A DNA stretch of 64,000 nt, from the NCBI RefSeq assembly GCF_913773735.1, contig NZ_CAJYEB010000042.1, forward strand, positions 62,001 to 126,000, read 5' to 3'. The DNA comes from an uncultured Massilia sp. (GTDB taxonomy: Bacteria; Pseudomonadota; Gammaproteobacteria; Burkholderiales; Burkholderiaceae_D). Made by a program: the position numbers and the translations under genes. The notes below the pieces were generated by a model. That model made no database searches and was not told the origin of the DNA. It saw only the letters and a list, made by a program, of their open reading frames with translations. This document shows, piece after piece, positions 44,701-52,089 of this stretch. Each line of letters starts with the position of its first letter. Position 1 is the first letter of the stretch.

Positions 44701-44730
44701 GAGCGTGGAGAGCGGGCGTGGTCGGGGCAT
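41722..44730 (-). CDS. Sensor histidine kinase with periplasmic two-component-regulator propeller
   Basis: A 1002-residue membrane kinase. Signal peptide about 25 residues, then two seven-bladed propeller-type repeats (WLWIGSTAGLFRFDGVRF, GTLWVSYKFGGISLM, IWIASSRGLRVL, and so on) to about residue 620, a Y_Y_Y-like domain (LALEFTALGYRAPERMAFRYRL), one transmembrane helix near 745, and a cytoplasmic HisKA_3 domain with RIARELHDTLLQSVQG (His near 800) followed by an NarX-type HATPase (ADDGCGIPADV). It would sense a periplasmic ligand, often a saccharide in this architecture. No LuxR-type response regulator is next to it. Start ATG 44730 has no good ribosome site. Confidence 0.9.
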   Translation of the reverse strand: MPRPRPLSTLLLALGLGVVAVPAVAAIPAEPPTPAPVIAMQHASWTAGDGAPTGIYGIRQTPDGWLWIGSTAGLFRFDGVRFQRAEGALAPLSSNIQDLGLLADGTLWVSYKFGGISLMRDGAMRHFRPGEHAMPPGTVFTAGQDGAGRIWIASSRGLRVLAPDGTWRAPDAGLAAPSATVTAMLLDSRGVFWIRTAQTVFALARHGARFAPRLQVAGAGSLAEHPDGSIWASDLMQAGLHLVQGVPGTDPNAWNVDDTMNVFLFDRAGNAWKTGIAGVTRFDRSAPDTGYRQRTDAEHGLSGPHPHIVFEDREQNVWVGTDNGLDRFRAYRLRPIDLPRYLGEARPLAPAAAGGAWVDRAFLARPDAAPAPFAPPASYTDSTTALHAAPDGTLWSGGLGGLWKVRDGRREAVPMPPGLDDPLATPVLSLASDAGGALWVALGRRGTWVLRDGRWSARGGGVPELASFATIAMAADAAGRMWLGSTDDELRLLDKGTVRRFGRQDGLHVGTVLAILPAAQGAWVGGENGLAWFDGQRFVPVAGRGGEPFAGTSGLVFARDGTLWLNGGAGLSAIAPAELRRALADPAYRVRFDRLDYRDGLFGNAAPIIPLPSAIRTADGMLWFSTTSGVFAFDPAALAKNPRVPPVFITALRSGERAYPAHDGLRLAPRTDALALEFTALGYRAPERMAFRYRLDGVDRDWQDATGRSAHYTNLAPGRYRFRVIAANDDGIWNEEGASLSFEIAPSLVQTSWFRGLCVAAALGVLWLLHRLRLRRMARRLAAQMDARLAERERIARELHDTLLQSVQGLVMKLGAAVQRLREDERRPLEEALEQAGAVIGEGRDRVAGLRGERTAPAGLAQLLADDGAAALRDGGVRFDVVTVGTPVALDAEVAAEVREIAREAVRNAFAHAQARAVTVTLRYAPRGLTLTVADDGCGIPADVAANGGRPGHWGLAGMRERAARIQARLDLATRVGEGTTWTLDVPVRATAANVNTTSAFL

Positions 44731-44758
44731 GGGAGGCTGGCGCGTCGGCAGAAACTTC

Positions 44759-44800
44759 CCATGTTACCTGAACAGGATTACCTAGAAAACATGGTAATCC
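44759..44800. promoter_or_regulatory. Nested inverted repeats upstream of the propeller kinase
   Basis: CCATGTT (44759-44765) pairs with AACATGG (44788-44794), and GGATTACC (44775-44782) with GGTAATCC (44793-44800). They sit in the 96-base gap between the epimerase stop and the kinase start. Either an operator or alternative RNA stems; no T-tract for simple termination. Confidence 0.45.
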
Positions 44801-44826
44801 GGCATTTCCCCCCCTGGGCCAGGCGC

Positions 44827-45831
44827 TCAGGACAGGTATGCGGCGTTTTCCCCGCGCGCCTGGCGGTACCACTGCGCGAAGGATGCGAGGCCCGTCGCCA
44901 GCGAGGTGGTGGGCTTGTAGCCGACCCAGTCCTGCAGCTTGGACGTGTCCGCGTGCGTGGCCGGCACGTCGCCCGGCTGCATCGGCTGGAAGTCGAGTTC
45001 GGCCTTCACCTGGAATGCGTCTTCCAGCGTGCGGATGAAGTCCAGCACCTGCACCGGCTGGTTGTTGCCGATGTTGAAGATCGAATGCGGCGGCTTGCCT
45101 GCGTGGACCGACGGCTTGAACAGCAGGCGCACCACGCCTTCGACGATGTCGTCGATGTAGGTGAAGTCGCGGTACAGCTTGCCTTCGGCGAAGACCGGGA
45201 TCTTCTCGCCGGCCAGCATCTTGCGCGCGAAGCTGAAATACGCCATGTCCGGCCGGCCCCAGGGTCCGTAGACCGTGAAGAAGCGCAGCCCCGTGATCGG
45301 CATGCCGTACAGGTGGCTGTAGGTATGGGCCATCAGCTCGTTGGACTTCTTGGTCGCCGCGTACAGCGACACCGGCTCGTCGGTGGCGTCGGTCTCGCGG
45401 AACGGCGTGCTGGCGCTGGCGCCGTAGACGCTGCTGCTGCTGGCGTACAGCAGGTGCTGCACGCCCTGCGCGCGGCAGGCTTCCAGCAGGTGGCCGAAGG
45501 CGACCACGTTGGCCTGCACGTAGACGGCCGGGTTCTTCAGCGAATAGCGCACGCCGGCCTGGGCCGCCAGGTGCACGACCAGCGTCGGCCGGACCCGCGC
45601 GAACAGCGCGTTCACCTGGTCCACGTCGCTCAGCTCGACGTGCGCGCAATCCACGCCCGCCGGGTCCAGCAGGGCCGCCACGCGGTGCCGCTTGAGCGCC
45701 GGGTCGTAGTAGTCGTTGAAATTGTCGCAGCCGGCCACCCGGTAACCCATGGCGGCCAGGCGCACCGCCACCGCGCTGCCGACGAAGCCGGCGGCGCCGG
45801 TGACGAGGACCGTCCCTGTCGTCTCGCTCAT
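44827..45831 (-). CDS. UDP-glucuronate 4-epimerase-like NAD-dependent epimerase
   Basis: A 334-residue short-chain dehydrogenase of the extended epimerase class. It has TGAAGFVGSAVAVRLAAMGY (NAD binding), LAAQAGVRYSLKNP, the catalytic ASSSSVYG and YAATKKSNELMAH (Tyr-x-x-x-Lys), and FTVYGPWGRPDMAYFSFARKML. The sequence RYSLKNP and GRPDMA are those of UDP-GlcA to UDP-GalA epimerases. ATG 45831 overlaps the stop of the UDP-glucose dehydrogenase gene, so the enzymes are coupled and probably act in sequence: UDP-Glc to UDP-GlcA to UDP-GalA. Not far from the glycosyltransferase that follows divergently. Confidence 0.9.
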   Translation of the reverse strand: MSETTGTVLVTGAAGFVGSAVAVRLAAMGYRVAGCDNFNDYYDPALKRHRVAALLDPAGVDCAHVELSDVDQVNALFARVRPTLVVHLAAQAGVRYSLKNPAVYVQANVVAFGHLLEACRAQGVQHLLYASSSSVYGASASTPFRETDATDEPVSLYAATKKSNELMAHTYSHLYGMPITGLRFFTVYGPWGRPDMAYFSFARKMLAGEKIPVFAEGKLYRDFTYIDDIVEGVVRLLFKPSVHAGKPPHSIFNIGNNQPVQVLDFIRTLEDAFQVKAELDFQPMQPGDVPATHADTSKLQDWVGYKPTTSLATGLASFAQWYRQARGENAAYLS

Positions 45832-47195
45832 CGCGCGGCGTTCCCGGAACGGCGGCCGATGCCTTCGTAGGCCAGGCCGGCGGCGGCGAACGCTTCCGGA
45901 TCGTAGATGTTGCGGCCGTCGAACACGGCCTTCATCTTCAGCTGCCGGGCCAGGAACGGCAGGTCCGGCGCGCGGAATTCCTTCCATTCGGTGACCAGCA
46001 CCAGCACGTCGGCGCCCTCGACCGCGGCGCGCGCCGAGTCGACGATGCGCAGCTGGGCGTTGCACGTCTGCTCGCCGTGCGCGGCCAGCAGCACGCGCTG
46101 CGCTTCCGTGCTCGCCACCGGATCGTAGGCGACGACGTTGGCGCCGGCCGCGAACAGCGCCTCGATCAGCACGCGGCTGGGCGCCTCGCGCATGTCGTCG
46201 GTGTTCGGCTTGAACGACAGGCCCCACAGCGCGATGGTCTTGCCGCGCAGCGCCTCGCGCGTGCCGAAGAAGCGCACCAGTTTGCGGAACAGCACGTCCT
46301 TCTGGGCGTCGTTGACCTTCTCGGTGGCCGTCAGCAGGTGCAGCTGGTGCGCGTGGTCGGACGCGGTCTTGATCAGCGCCTTGACGTCCTTCGGGAAGCA
46401 CGAGCCGCCGTAGCCCATGCCGGCGTACAGGAAGTCGGGGCCGATGCGCGGGTCCATGCCGATGCCCAGGCGCACCGCCTCGATGTCGGCGCCCAGCAGT
46501 TCGGACAGGTTGGCCAGTTCGTTCATGAAGCTGATGCGCGTGGCCAGCATCGCGTTGGCCGCGTACTTCGTCAGTTCCGCGCTGCGGATGTCCATTTCCA
46601 CGAACTTCTCGTGGTTGCGGCTGAACGGCGCGTACAGCTGGCGCATCTGCTTGCCGGCGTCGGCGTCGTCGCTGCCGACCACGATGCGGTCCGGCTTCAT
46701 GAAGTCCTCGATCGCCGCGCCTTCCTTGAGGAATTCGGGATTGCTGACGACGTGGAAGGCCACGTCGACGCCGCGCTTGGCGATCTCGTCCGCGATGGCG
46801 GCCTTGACCTTCTCGGCGGTGCCGACCGGCACGGTGGACTTGTCGACGATGATGGCCGGGCGTGCCAGGCGCTGGCCGATGCTGCGCGCGGCCGACAGGA
46901 TGTGGGTCAGGTCGGCGCTGCCGTCCTCGTCCGGCGGCGTGCCGACGGCCAGGAAGATGATGTCGGCATGCTCGACGGCGTCGTCGTAGTCCGACGAGAA
47001 CAGCAGGCGGCCGGCGGCGGCGTTGCGCTGGACCATGGCGTCCAGGCCCGGTTCGTGGATCGGGATGATCCCGTCCTTCAGCATGGCGATCTTGCGGGTA
47101 TCGACGTCCAGGCACAGCACGGTGTTGCCGACGTCGGCGAAGCAGGCGCCGGACACCAGTCCGACATAGCCAGTCCCGATAACGGAAATTTTCAT
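45828..47195 (-). CDS. ugd: UDP-glucose 6-dehydrogenase
   Basis: A 455-residue NAD-dependent dehydrogenase. N-terminus MKISVIGTGYVGLVSGACFAD, then FLAVGTPPDEDGSAD, FHVVSNPEFLKEGAAI and the catalytic cysteine segment YGGSCFPKDVKALIKTA near residue 265; the C-terminal domain has WGLSFKPNTDDMREAPS. These are classic UDP-glucose dehydrogenase motifs. It makes UDP-glucuronate for EPS and other glycans. Start ATG 47195 is at the first strand of the Rossmann fold; extension to 47276 is unsupported. Coupled to the epimerase downstream. Confidence 0.95.
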   Translation of the reverse strand: MKISVIGTGYVGLVSGACFADVGNTVLCLDVDTRKIAMLKDGIIPIHEPGLDAMVQRNAAAGRLLFSSDYDDAVEHADIIFLAVGTPPDEDGSADLTHILSAARSIGQRLARPAIIVDKSTVPVGTAEKVKAAIADEIAKRGVDVAFHVVSNPEFLKEGAAIEDFMKPDRIVVGSDDADAGKQMRQLYAPFSRNHEKFVEMDIRSAELTKYAANAMLATRISFMNELANLSELLGADIEAVRLGIGMDPRIGPDFLYAGMGYGGSCFPKDVKALIKTASDHAHQLHLLTATEKVNDAQKDVLFRKLVRFFGTREALRGKTIALWGLSFKPNTDDMREAPSRVLIEALFAAGANVVAYDPVASTEAQRVLLAAHGEQTCNAQLRIVDSARAAVEGADVLVLVTEWKEFRAPDLPFLARQLKMKAVFDGRNIYDPEAFAAAGLAYEGIGRRSGNAAR

Positions 47196-47371
47196 AATCT
47201 TTACTTTTGGATAGTGAGCCAGATGGCCTGCGGCCCTCGCGGGCTGGCGCCGGGCGCAGCGAAGCGGAGTTAACAACTAGACAAAATCTATCATACATTT
47301 CCGGCGCGCACGGTTACGATTGGGACATTTGTGTTGTACACAACGGCCCTGTCGCGCGCGCTTCCTGCAGC

Positions 47372-47401
47372 GCGACAAACAATTTCGTTCTGGCACATAA
47401 T
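47372..47401 (+). promoter_or_regulatory. Candidate promoter for the GT4 gene
   Basis: GCGACA (47372-47377) and CATAAT (47396-47401), 18 bases apart, match sigma-70 at four and five positions. The transcript would start near 47408, about 21 bases before ATG 47429. Confidence 0.35.
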
Positions 47402-47428
47402 GGGGCCGAACCCGTATCGTCCAGACCC

Positions 47429-48634
47429 ATGAAGCTCCTCACATTCAGCTCCCTTTTCCCGAACACGGTCAAGCCCAGCCACGGCATCTTCGTCGAAACC
47501 CGGTTGCGCTACCTGCTGGCCAGCGGCAAGGCGGAGTCGAAGGTCGTCGCGCCTGTGCCCTGGTTCCCGTCGCAGCATCCGCGCTTCGGCGACTACGCCG
47601 CCTTTTCGAAGGTGCCGCGCCACGAGGAACGCTACGGCATTGCGGTCAGCCATCCGCGCTACCTGGTGATCCCCAAGATCGGCATGACGGCGGCGCCGTG
47701 GCTGATGGCGCAGGCGTGCAAGCGCGAGATCGGACGCATCCTCGACGAAGGCTACGACTTCGACGCCATCGACGCCCATTATTTCTATCCGGACGGCGTC
47801 GCGGCCGTCATGCTCGGCAAGTATTTCAACAAGCCGGTCGTGATCACCGCGCGCGGCACCGACATCAACCTGATCCCGCAGTATGCGCTGCCGCGCCGGC
47901 AATTGATGTGGGCGGCGCACAACGCCGCCGGCATGGTCACCGTCTGCAATGCGCTGCGCGAGGAGATGATGGGCCTGGGCATTCCCGGCGACCGCATCGT
48001 CGCGCTGCGCAACGGCGTCGACCTGCAGCGCTTCCAGCCGATGGACCGCCAGGCCGCGCGCGCCAGCCTCGGCATCGACGGCTTCACGGTCGTCTCGGTC
48101 GGCGTGCTGGACCCGCGCAAGGCGCACGACCTGACCATCGGCGCGCTGGCGCTGATGCCGGACGTGAAACTCCTGATCGCCGGCATCGGCCCGGAACGCA
48201 AGCGCCTCGAGGCGCAGGCCGAGCGCCTGGGCGTGGCCGACCGCGTGACCTTCCTCGGCGCCGTGGCGCAGACCGAACTGAAGCACTATTACAATGCCGC
48301 CGACGCGATGATCCTGGCGTCCAGCCGCGAAGGCTGGGCCAACGTCCTGCTCGAATCGATGGCCTGCGGCACCCCGGTGGTGGCCAGCAACGTCTGGGGC
48401 ACGCCGGAAGTGGTGGCCGCGCCCGAGGCCGGCGTGCTGATGCGCGAGCGGACGTCGCCGGGCATTGCCGAGGCGCTGGGACGGCTGCGCGCCAACTACC
48501 CGGACCATGCGGCCACGCGCCGCTATGCCGAAGGCTTCAGCTGGGACGCCACCACCGAGGGCCAGCTGCAGTTGTTCGGACGCATCATCGAAGGCGGCAG
48601 GCGCCTGCCGCTGCAGCAGCGCGCGGTGGCCTGA
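47429..48634 (+). CDS. Glycosyltransferase family 4
   Basis: A 401-residue GT4 enzyme. N-terminus MKLLTFSSLFPNTVKPSHGIFVETRL with the Gly-rich acceptor loop, YFYPDGVAAVMLGKYF, TARGTDINLIP, LRNGVDLQRF and VGVLDPRKAHDLTIGAL, then the donor motif SREGWANVLLESMACGTPVVAS (E-x7-E). It should add a sugar to a lipid-linked glycan in the cytoplasm. ATG 47429 matches the first beta strand; the upstream frame is a shadow. It is divergent from the ugd-epimerase pair across a 230-base gap, which hints at shared regulation, and is followed 76 bases later by the S41 protease. Confidence 0.88.
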   Translation: MKLLTFSSLFPNTVKPSHGIFVETRLRYLLASGKAESKVVAPVPWFPSQHPRFGDYAAFSKVPRHEERYGIAVSHPRYLVIPKIGMTAAPWLMAQACKREIGRILDEGYDFDAIDAHYFYPDGVAAVMLGKYFNKPVVITARGTDINLIPQYALPRRQLMWAAHNAAGMVTVCNALREEMMGLGIPGDRIVALRNGVDLQRFQPMDRQAARASLGIDGFTVVSVGVLDPRKAHDLTIGALALMPDVKLLIAGIGPERKRLEAQAERLGVADRVTFLGAVAQTELKHYYNAADAMILASSREGWANVLLESMACGTPVVASNVWGTPEVVAAPEAGVLMRERTSPGIAEALGRLRANYPDHAATRRYAEGFSWDATTEGQLQLFGRIIEGGRRLPLQQRAVA

Positions 48635-48710
48635 GGCGCACTGCGGGCGCGGGCGCGTTATACTGGACCGTGGCGCGTTCCGCGCCGCGTTCAACGACAC
48701 CCGACAGCAC

Positions 48711-50135
48711 ATGCGTCCCACCTTCAAGAACGCCGGCCTGGTCACCCTCGGCGTGATCCTCGGCGTCGCCGTCACCATGCAATTCTCGGCGCTGGCCCAC
48801 AAGCCGGTCGCCGACGGCATGCCGATCGACAGCCTGCGCCGCCTGGCCGACGCCTGGCACCTGATCCGCGCCGACTACGTCGAGCCGGTCGAGGAGCGCA
48901 AGCTGCTGCCCCAGGCGATCGCCGGCATGGTGGCCGCGCTCGACCCGCATTCGGCCTACCTCGACCGCGCCGCCTACCGCGAGCTGCGCGAGGGCACCGA
49001 GGGCAAGTTCGTCGGCCTGGGCATCGAGATCGGCCAGAGCGACGAGGGCTACATCCGCGTCAACGCCCCGATCGAGGGGTCGCCGGCCGAGCGCGCCGGC
49101 ATCCTGGCGGGCGACCTGATCGCGCGCATCGACGGCGCCGCGGTGAAGGACATGGACCTCGACGACGCCATCAAGCGCATGCGCGGCGAACCGAAGACGA
49201 AGGTCGTGCTGTCGATCGTGCGCAAGGGCGTGGCCGCGCCGATCGAGATGACCATCGAGCGCGACGAGATCGTGCAGAAGAGCGTCAAGGGAAGCATCGT
49301 CGCGCCCGGCTACGCCTGGGTACGCATCGCGCAGTTCCAGGAACCCACGGTCGCCGACCTGGCGCGCAAGCTGGCCGACCTGGCGCGCGCCGAGCCGGCC
49401 CTGAAGGGCCTGGTGCTCGACCTGCGCAACGACCCGGGCGGCCTGCTGCAGGGCGCGATCGGCGTCTCCGCGGCCTTCCTGCCGAAGGACGCCGAGGTGG
49501 TCTCGACCAACGGCCAGCTCGCGGATTCGAAGGCGCGCTTCTACGCCAGTCCCGACTACTACATGCTGGGCCGCGGCAGCGACCCGCTGGCCCAGGTGCC
49601 GGCGCTGTTCAAGACCATCCCGATGGTGGTGCTGGTGAATACCGGCTCGGCCTCGGCCTCGGAAATCGTCGCCGGCGCCCTGCAGGACCACCGCCGCGCG
49701 GCCATCGTCGGCAGCCCGACCTTCGGCAAGGGCTCGGTGCAGACGATCCGCCCGCTGCCCGGCGACACCGCCGTCAAGCTGACCACGGCGCGCTACTACA
49801 CGCCAGGCGGGCGCTCGATCCAGGCGCGCGGCATCCTGCCCGACGTCCCGGTCGACGAGAATGCCGAGGACGACGGCCTGAACGCGCTGCGCATGCGCGA
49901 AGCCGACCTGCAGCGCCACCTGGCCAACGACCGCGACGCCGAGGACGCCACCGGCCACGGCGACCTGCAGGAGCAGATGCGCATCCTGGCGCTGGAACGC
50001 ACCCGCAAGCCGCTCGAATTCGGCAGCGCCGACGACTTCCAGCTGGGCCAGGCGCTGCGCCACCTGCAGGGCTTGCCGGTACAGTTGTCGAAGCGCAACA
50101 CCCCCGCCATCCCGCTCGCCAGGAGCGCGCCTTGA
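48711..50135 (+). CDS. S41 C-terminal processing peptidase (CtpA-like)
   Basis: A 474-residue exported serine protease. Residues 1-30 are a signal or anchor helix (NAGLVTLGVILGVAVTMQFSALA). A PDZ domain follows (GLGIEIGQSDEGYIRVNAPIEGSPAERAGI), then the S41 catalytic part: VLDLRNDPGGLLQGAIGVSAAFL and NTGSASASEIVAGALQDHRRA with the nucleophile Ser, and GSPTFGKGSVQTI with the general-base Lys. CtpA proteins process C-termini of periplasmic and outer-membrane proteins. A TATACT near 48659 could be a -10 element. No adaptor lipoprotein is adjacent. Confidence 0.92.
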   Translation: MRPTFKNAGLVTLGVILGVAVTMQFSALAHKPVADGMPIDSLRRLADAWHLIRADYVEPVEERKLLPQAIAGMVAALDPHSAYLDRAAYRELREGTEGKFVGLGIEIGQSDEGYIRVNAPIEGSPAERAGILAGDLIARIDGAAVKDMDLDDAIKRMRGEPKTKVVLSIVRKGVAAPIEMTIERDEIVQKSVKGSIVAPGYAWVRIAQFQEPTVADLARKLADLARAEPALKGLVLDLRNDPGGLLQGAIGVSAAFLPKDAEVVSTNGQLADSKARFYASPDYYMLGRGSDPLAQVPALFKTIPMVVLVNTGSASASEIVAGALQDHRRAAIVGSPTFGKGSVQTIRPLPGDTAVKLTTARYYTPGGRSIQARGILPDVPVDENAEDDGLNALRMREADLQRHLANDRDAEDATGHGDLQEQMRILALERTRKPLEFGSADDFQLGQALRHLQGLPVQLSKRNTPAIPLARSAP

Positions 50136-50286
50136 CCGTCGCACAACGCCCGTCGCGACGGGCGGCGTTCGATTAGCACATCCGTTCGATTTTCCGGCCG
50201 CGGCGGTTCCCACTGCGGGTACGTTTGTGTAGAATCGGCGGATTCTTCGGGAGTTTCCTCCCATTATCATCCAGGAAAGTTCATTC

Positions 50287-51408
50287 ATGAAACCTGTCGT
50301 CATCAGCGGCACCGGCCTGTACACGCCCCAGCAATCGATCTCCAACGACGAGCTGGTGACGGCGTTCAATGCCTACGTCGAGCTGTTCAACGCCGACAAC
50401 GCCGGGAAGATCGCGGCCGGCGAGGTCGCCGCGCTGGAACCGTCCAGCAGCGGCTTCATCGAAAAGGCATCGGGCATCAAGTCGCGCTACGTGATGGAAA
50501 AGGCCGGCATCCTCGATCCGACCCGCATGACCCCGCGCATCAAGGAGCGCGGCGACGAGGAACTGTCGCTGCAGGCCGAAATGTGCGTGGCCGCCGCGCG
50601 CGAGGCCTTGGCCCGCGCCGGCCGCACCCCGGCCGACATCGACATGGTGCTGGTCGCCGCCAGCAACATGCAGCGCGCCTACCCGGCCATGGCCGTCGAG
50701 GTGCAGGACGCGCTGGGCATCGAGGGCTTCGGCTTCGACATGAACGTGGCCTGCTCCTCGGCCACCTTCGCGATCCAGACCGCGGCCGCCGCCGTCCAGA
50801 CTGGCCAGGCGCGCGCCGTGCTGGTGCTGGATCCGGAAATCACCAGCGCCCACCTGAACTTCCGCGACCGCGACAGCCACTTCATCTTCGGCGACGCCTG
50901 CACGGCGATGGTCATCGAGGCGGCGGAGACGGCGACCAGCGCGCACCAGTTCGACATCCTCGACTCGAAGCTGAAGACGAGTTTCTCGAACAACATCCGC
51001 AACAACTTCGGCTTCATGAACCGCTTCGACGAGGACGGCATCGGCCAGCCCGACAAGCTGTTCCGCCAGCAGGGCCGCAAGGTGTTCAAGGAAGTCTGCC
51101 CGATGGCGGCCGAGATGATCCGCACGACGGTGGAACACGCCGGCCTGCAGGTCGGGGACATCGCCCGCTTCTGGCTGCACCAGGCCAACCTGAACATGAA
51201 CCACCTGATCGTGCGCACGCTGCTGGGTCGCGACGCCACGCCGGAAGAAGCGCCGGTGATCCTGGACACCTATGCCAACACCTCGTCGGCCGGTTCCATC
51301 ATCGCCTTCCACAAGTACCAGGACGACCTGCCCAGCGGCAGCAACGGCGTGATCTGCTCGTTCGGCGCCGGCTACTCGATCGGCTGCGTGGTCGTGCGCA
51401 AGCGCTGA
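50287..51408 (+). CDS. Beta-ketoacyl-ACP synthase III (FabH-like)
   Basis: A 373-residue thiolase-fold condensing enzyme. Catalytic triad visible: Cys156 in NVACSSATFAIQ, His in FWLHQANLNMN, Asn in YANTSSAGSIIAF. The N-terminus VVISGTGLYTPQQSISNDEL and the insert FIEKASGIKSRYVMEKAGILDPTRM are longer than E. coli FabH and recall the group of Pseudomonas PA3286 that uses medium-chain acyl-CoA; that comparison is from memory. It may feed beta-oxidation products back into fatty acid synthesis. A ribosome site AGGAAAG lies nine bases before ATG. No fatty-acid genes flank it except fadH 2 kb away. Confidence 0.87.
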   Translation: MKPVVISGTGLYTPQQSISNDELVTAFNAYVELFNADNAGKIAAGEVAALEPSSSGFIEKASGIKSRYVMEKAGILDPTRMTPRIKERGDEELSLQAEMCVAAAREALARAGRTPADIDMVLVAASNMQRAYPAMAVEVQDALGIEGFGFDMNVACSSATFAIQTAAAAVQTGQARAVLVLDPEITSAHLNFRDRDSHFIFGDACTAMVIEAAETATSAHQFDILDSKLKTSFSNNIRNNFGFMNRFDEDGIGQPDKLFRQQGRKVFKEVCPMAAEMIRTTVEHAGLQVGDIARFWLHQANLNMNHLIVRTLLGRDATPEEAPVILDTYANTSSAGSIIAFHKYQDDLPSGSNGVICSFGAGYSIGCVVVRKR

Positions 51409-51419
51409 TTGCTTCCCAT

Positions 51420-51466
51420 TGGAACTACCTGAAATCAACATTCGTTGGAGAAAGAAGGTAGTTCCA
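51420..51466. repeat. 11-bp inverted repeat with inner hairpin
   Basis: TGGAACTACCT (51420-51430) pairs with AGGTAGTTCCA (51456-51466). Inside, CAAC/GTTG can form a second small stem. It follows the FabH-like stop by 11 bases and precedes the small disordered gene by about 100; no T-run, so attenuation or RNA protection is as likely as termination. Confidence 0.5.
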
Positions 51467-51567
51467 GTCCTACAACGGTGCGCTCCCTGTTCCTCTGGAA
51501 TACGGGCTTCCCGGCGCGCATGATCCTTCTGTCAGCGCATCACGCGCAGCCCTTGAGGAGGATCAAC

Positions 51568-51981
51568 ATGTCGAAACAAAAAGGCCCGGACAGCAATCGC
51601 TCACGCAGCATCGGCAAGGAAAAGACCATGACCGTCGCCGAGGGCAGCCAGCAACCGCGCGCGCCGGGCTGGGTAGCGCCGGGCAGCGCCAACGTGCAGT
51701 CGGCGAACATCGAACAACTGGGCGCGGCGCTGCGCGCGCGCGGCACGCTGCAGGGCGGCATCGACGACAGCCTGAACGTCCAGCGCAGCAGCGCGCGCCA
51801 GAGCGGCCAGCGCCTGCAAGCGCGCGGCGAGGAAGACCGCCTGAACGCGTCGCGCCAGTCGGGCTACGGCGGCGCGGAGCAACGCCAGGCGAGCGGTGCG
51901 GCGGCGCATGCCGATGCGGGCCGCCAGAAGCCGTCCGACGCCGGCAGCCGTCCGGGCAAGAAGGGCGGACGCGGACGATAG
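51568..51981 (+). CDS. Small basic, probably disordered hypothetical protein
   Basis: A 137-residue protein with no recognised domain. ATG 51568 has an excellent ribosome site (GAGGAGG at about 51555-51561), so it is probably real although sequence content is low-complexity. It is rich in Gln, Arg, Ser, Gly and Ala, starts MSKQKGPDSNRSRSIGKEK and ends GSRPGKKGGRGR; no hydrophobic stretch, no Cys, so it is soluble and likely unfolded. Possible roles include nucleic-acid binding or stress protection, but that is only from composition. An inverted repeat lies upstream and a GC hairpin (TGCGCCGCC/GGCGGCGCA, 51996-52017) follows the stop. Confidence 0.6.
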   Translation: MSKQKGPDSNRSRSIGKEKTMTVAEGSQQPRAPGWVAPGSANVQSANIEQLGAALRARGTLQGGIDDSLNVQRSSARQSGQRLQARGEEDRLNASRQSGYGGAEQRQASGAAAHADAGRQKPSDAGSRPGKKGGRGR

Positions 51982-52047
51982 GTCCGGCCCGCGCTTGCGC
52001 CGCCACGCGGCGGCGCAGCGATGGCACGCCGCTATTTCCGCTGCCTT

Positions 52048-52086
52048 TCCCCTCTGCCAGTCCCCTCTGCCAGTCCCCTCTGCCAT
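52048..52086. repeat. Three tandem 13-bp repeats
   Basis: TCCCCTCTGCCAG occurs at 52048, 52061 and (ending CCAT) 52074, directly adjacent to the 3' end of the AraC-family gene at 52090. Non-coding; copy number may vary. Confidence 0.9.
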
Positions 52087-52089
52087 TCC

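Noticed and set aside
47391..47408. Perfect sigma-54 -24 box TGGCAC before the GT4 gene
   Set aside because: No TTGC at the required -12 spacing follows; GGGGC is one base too far and lacks the T's.
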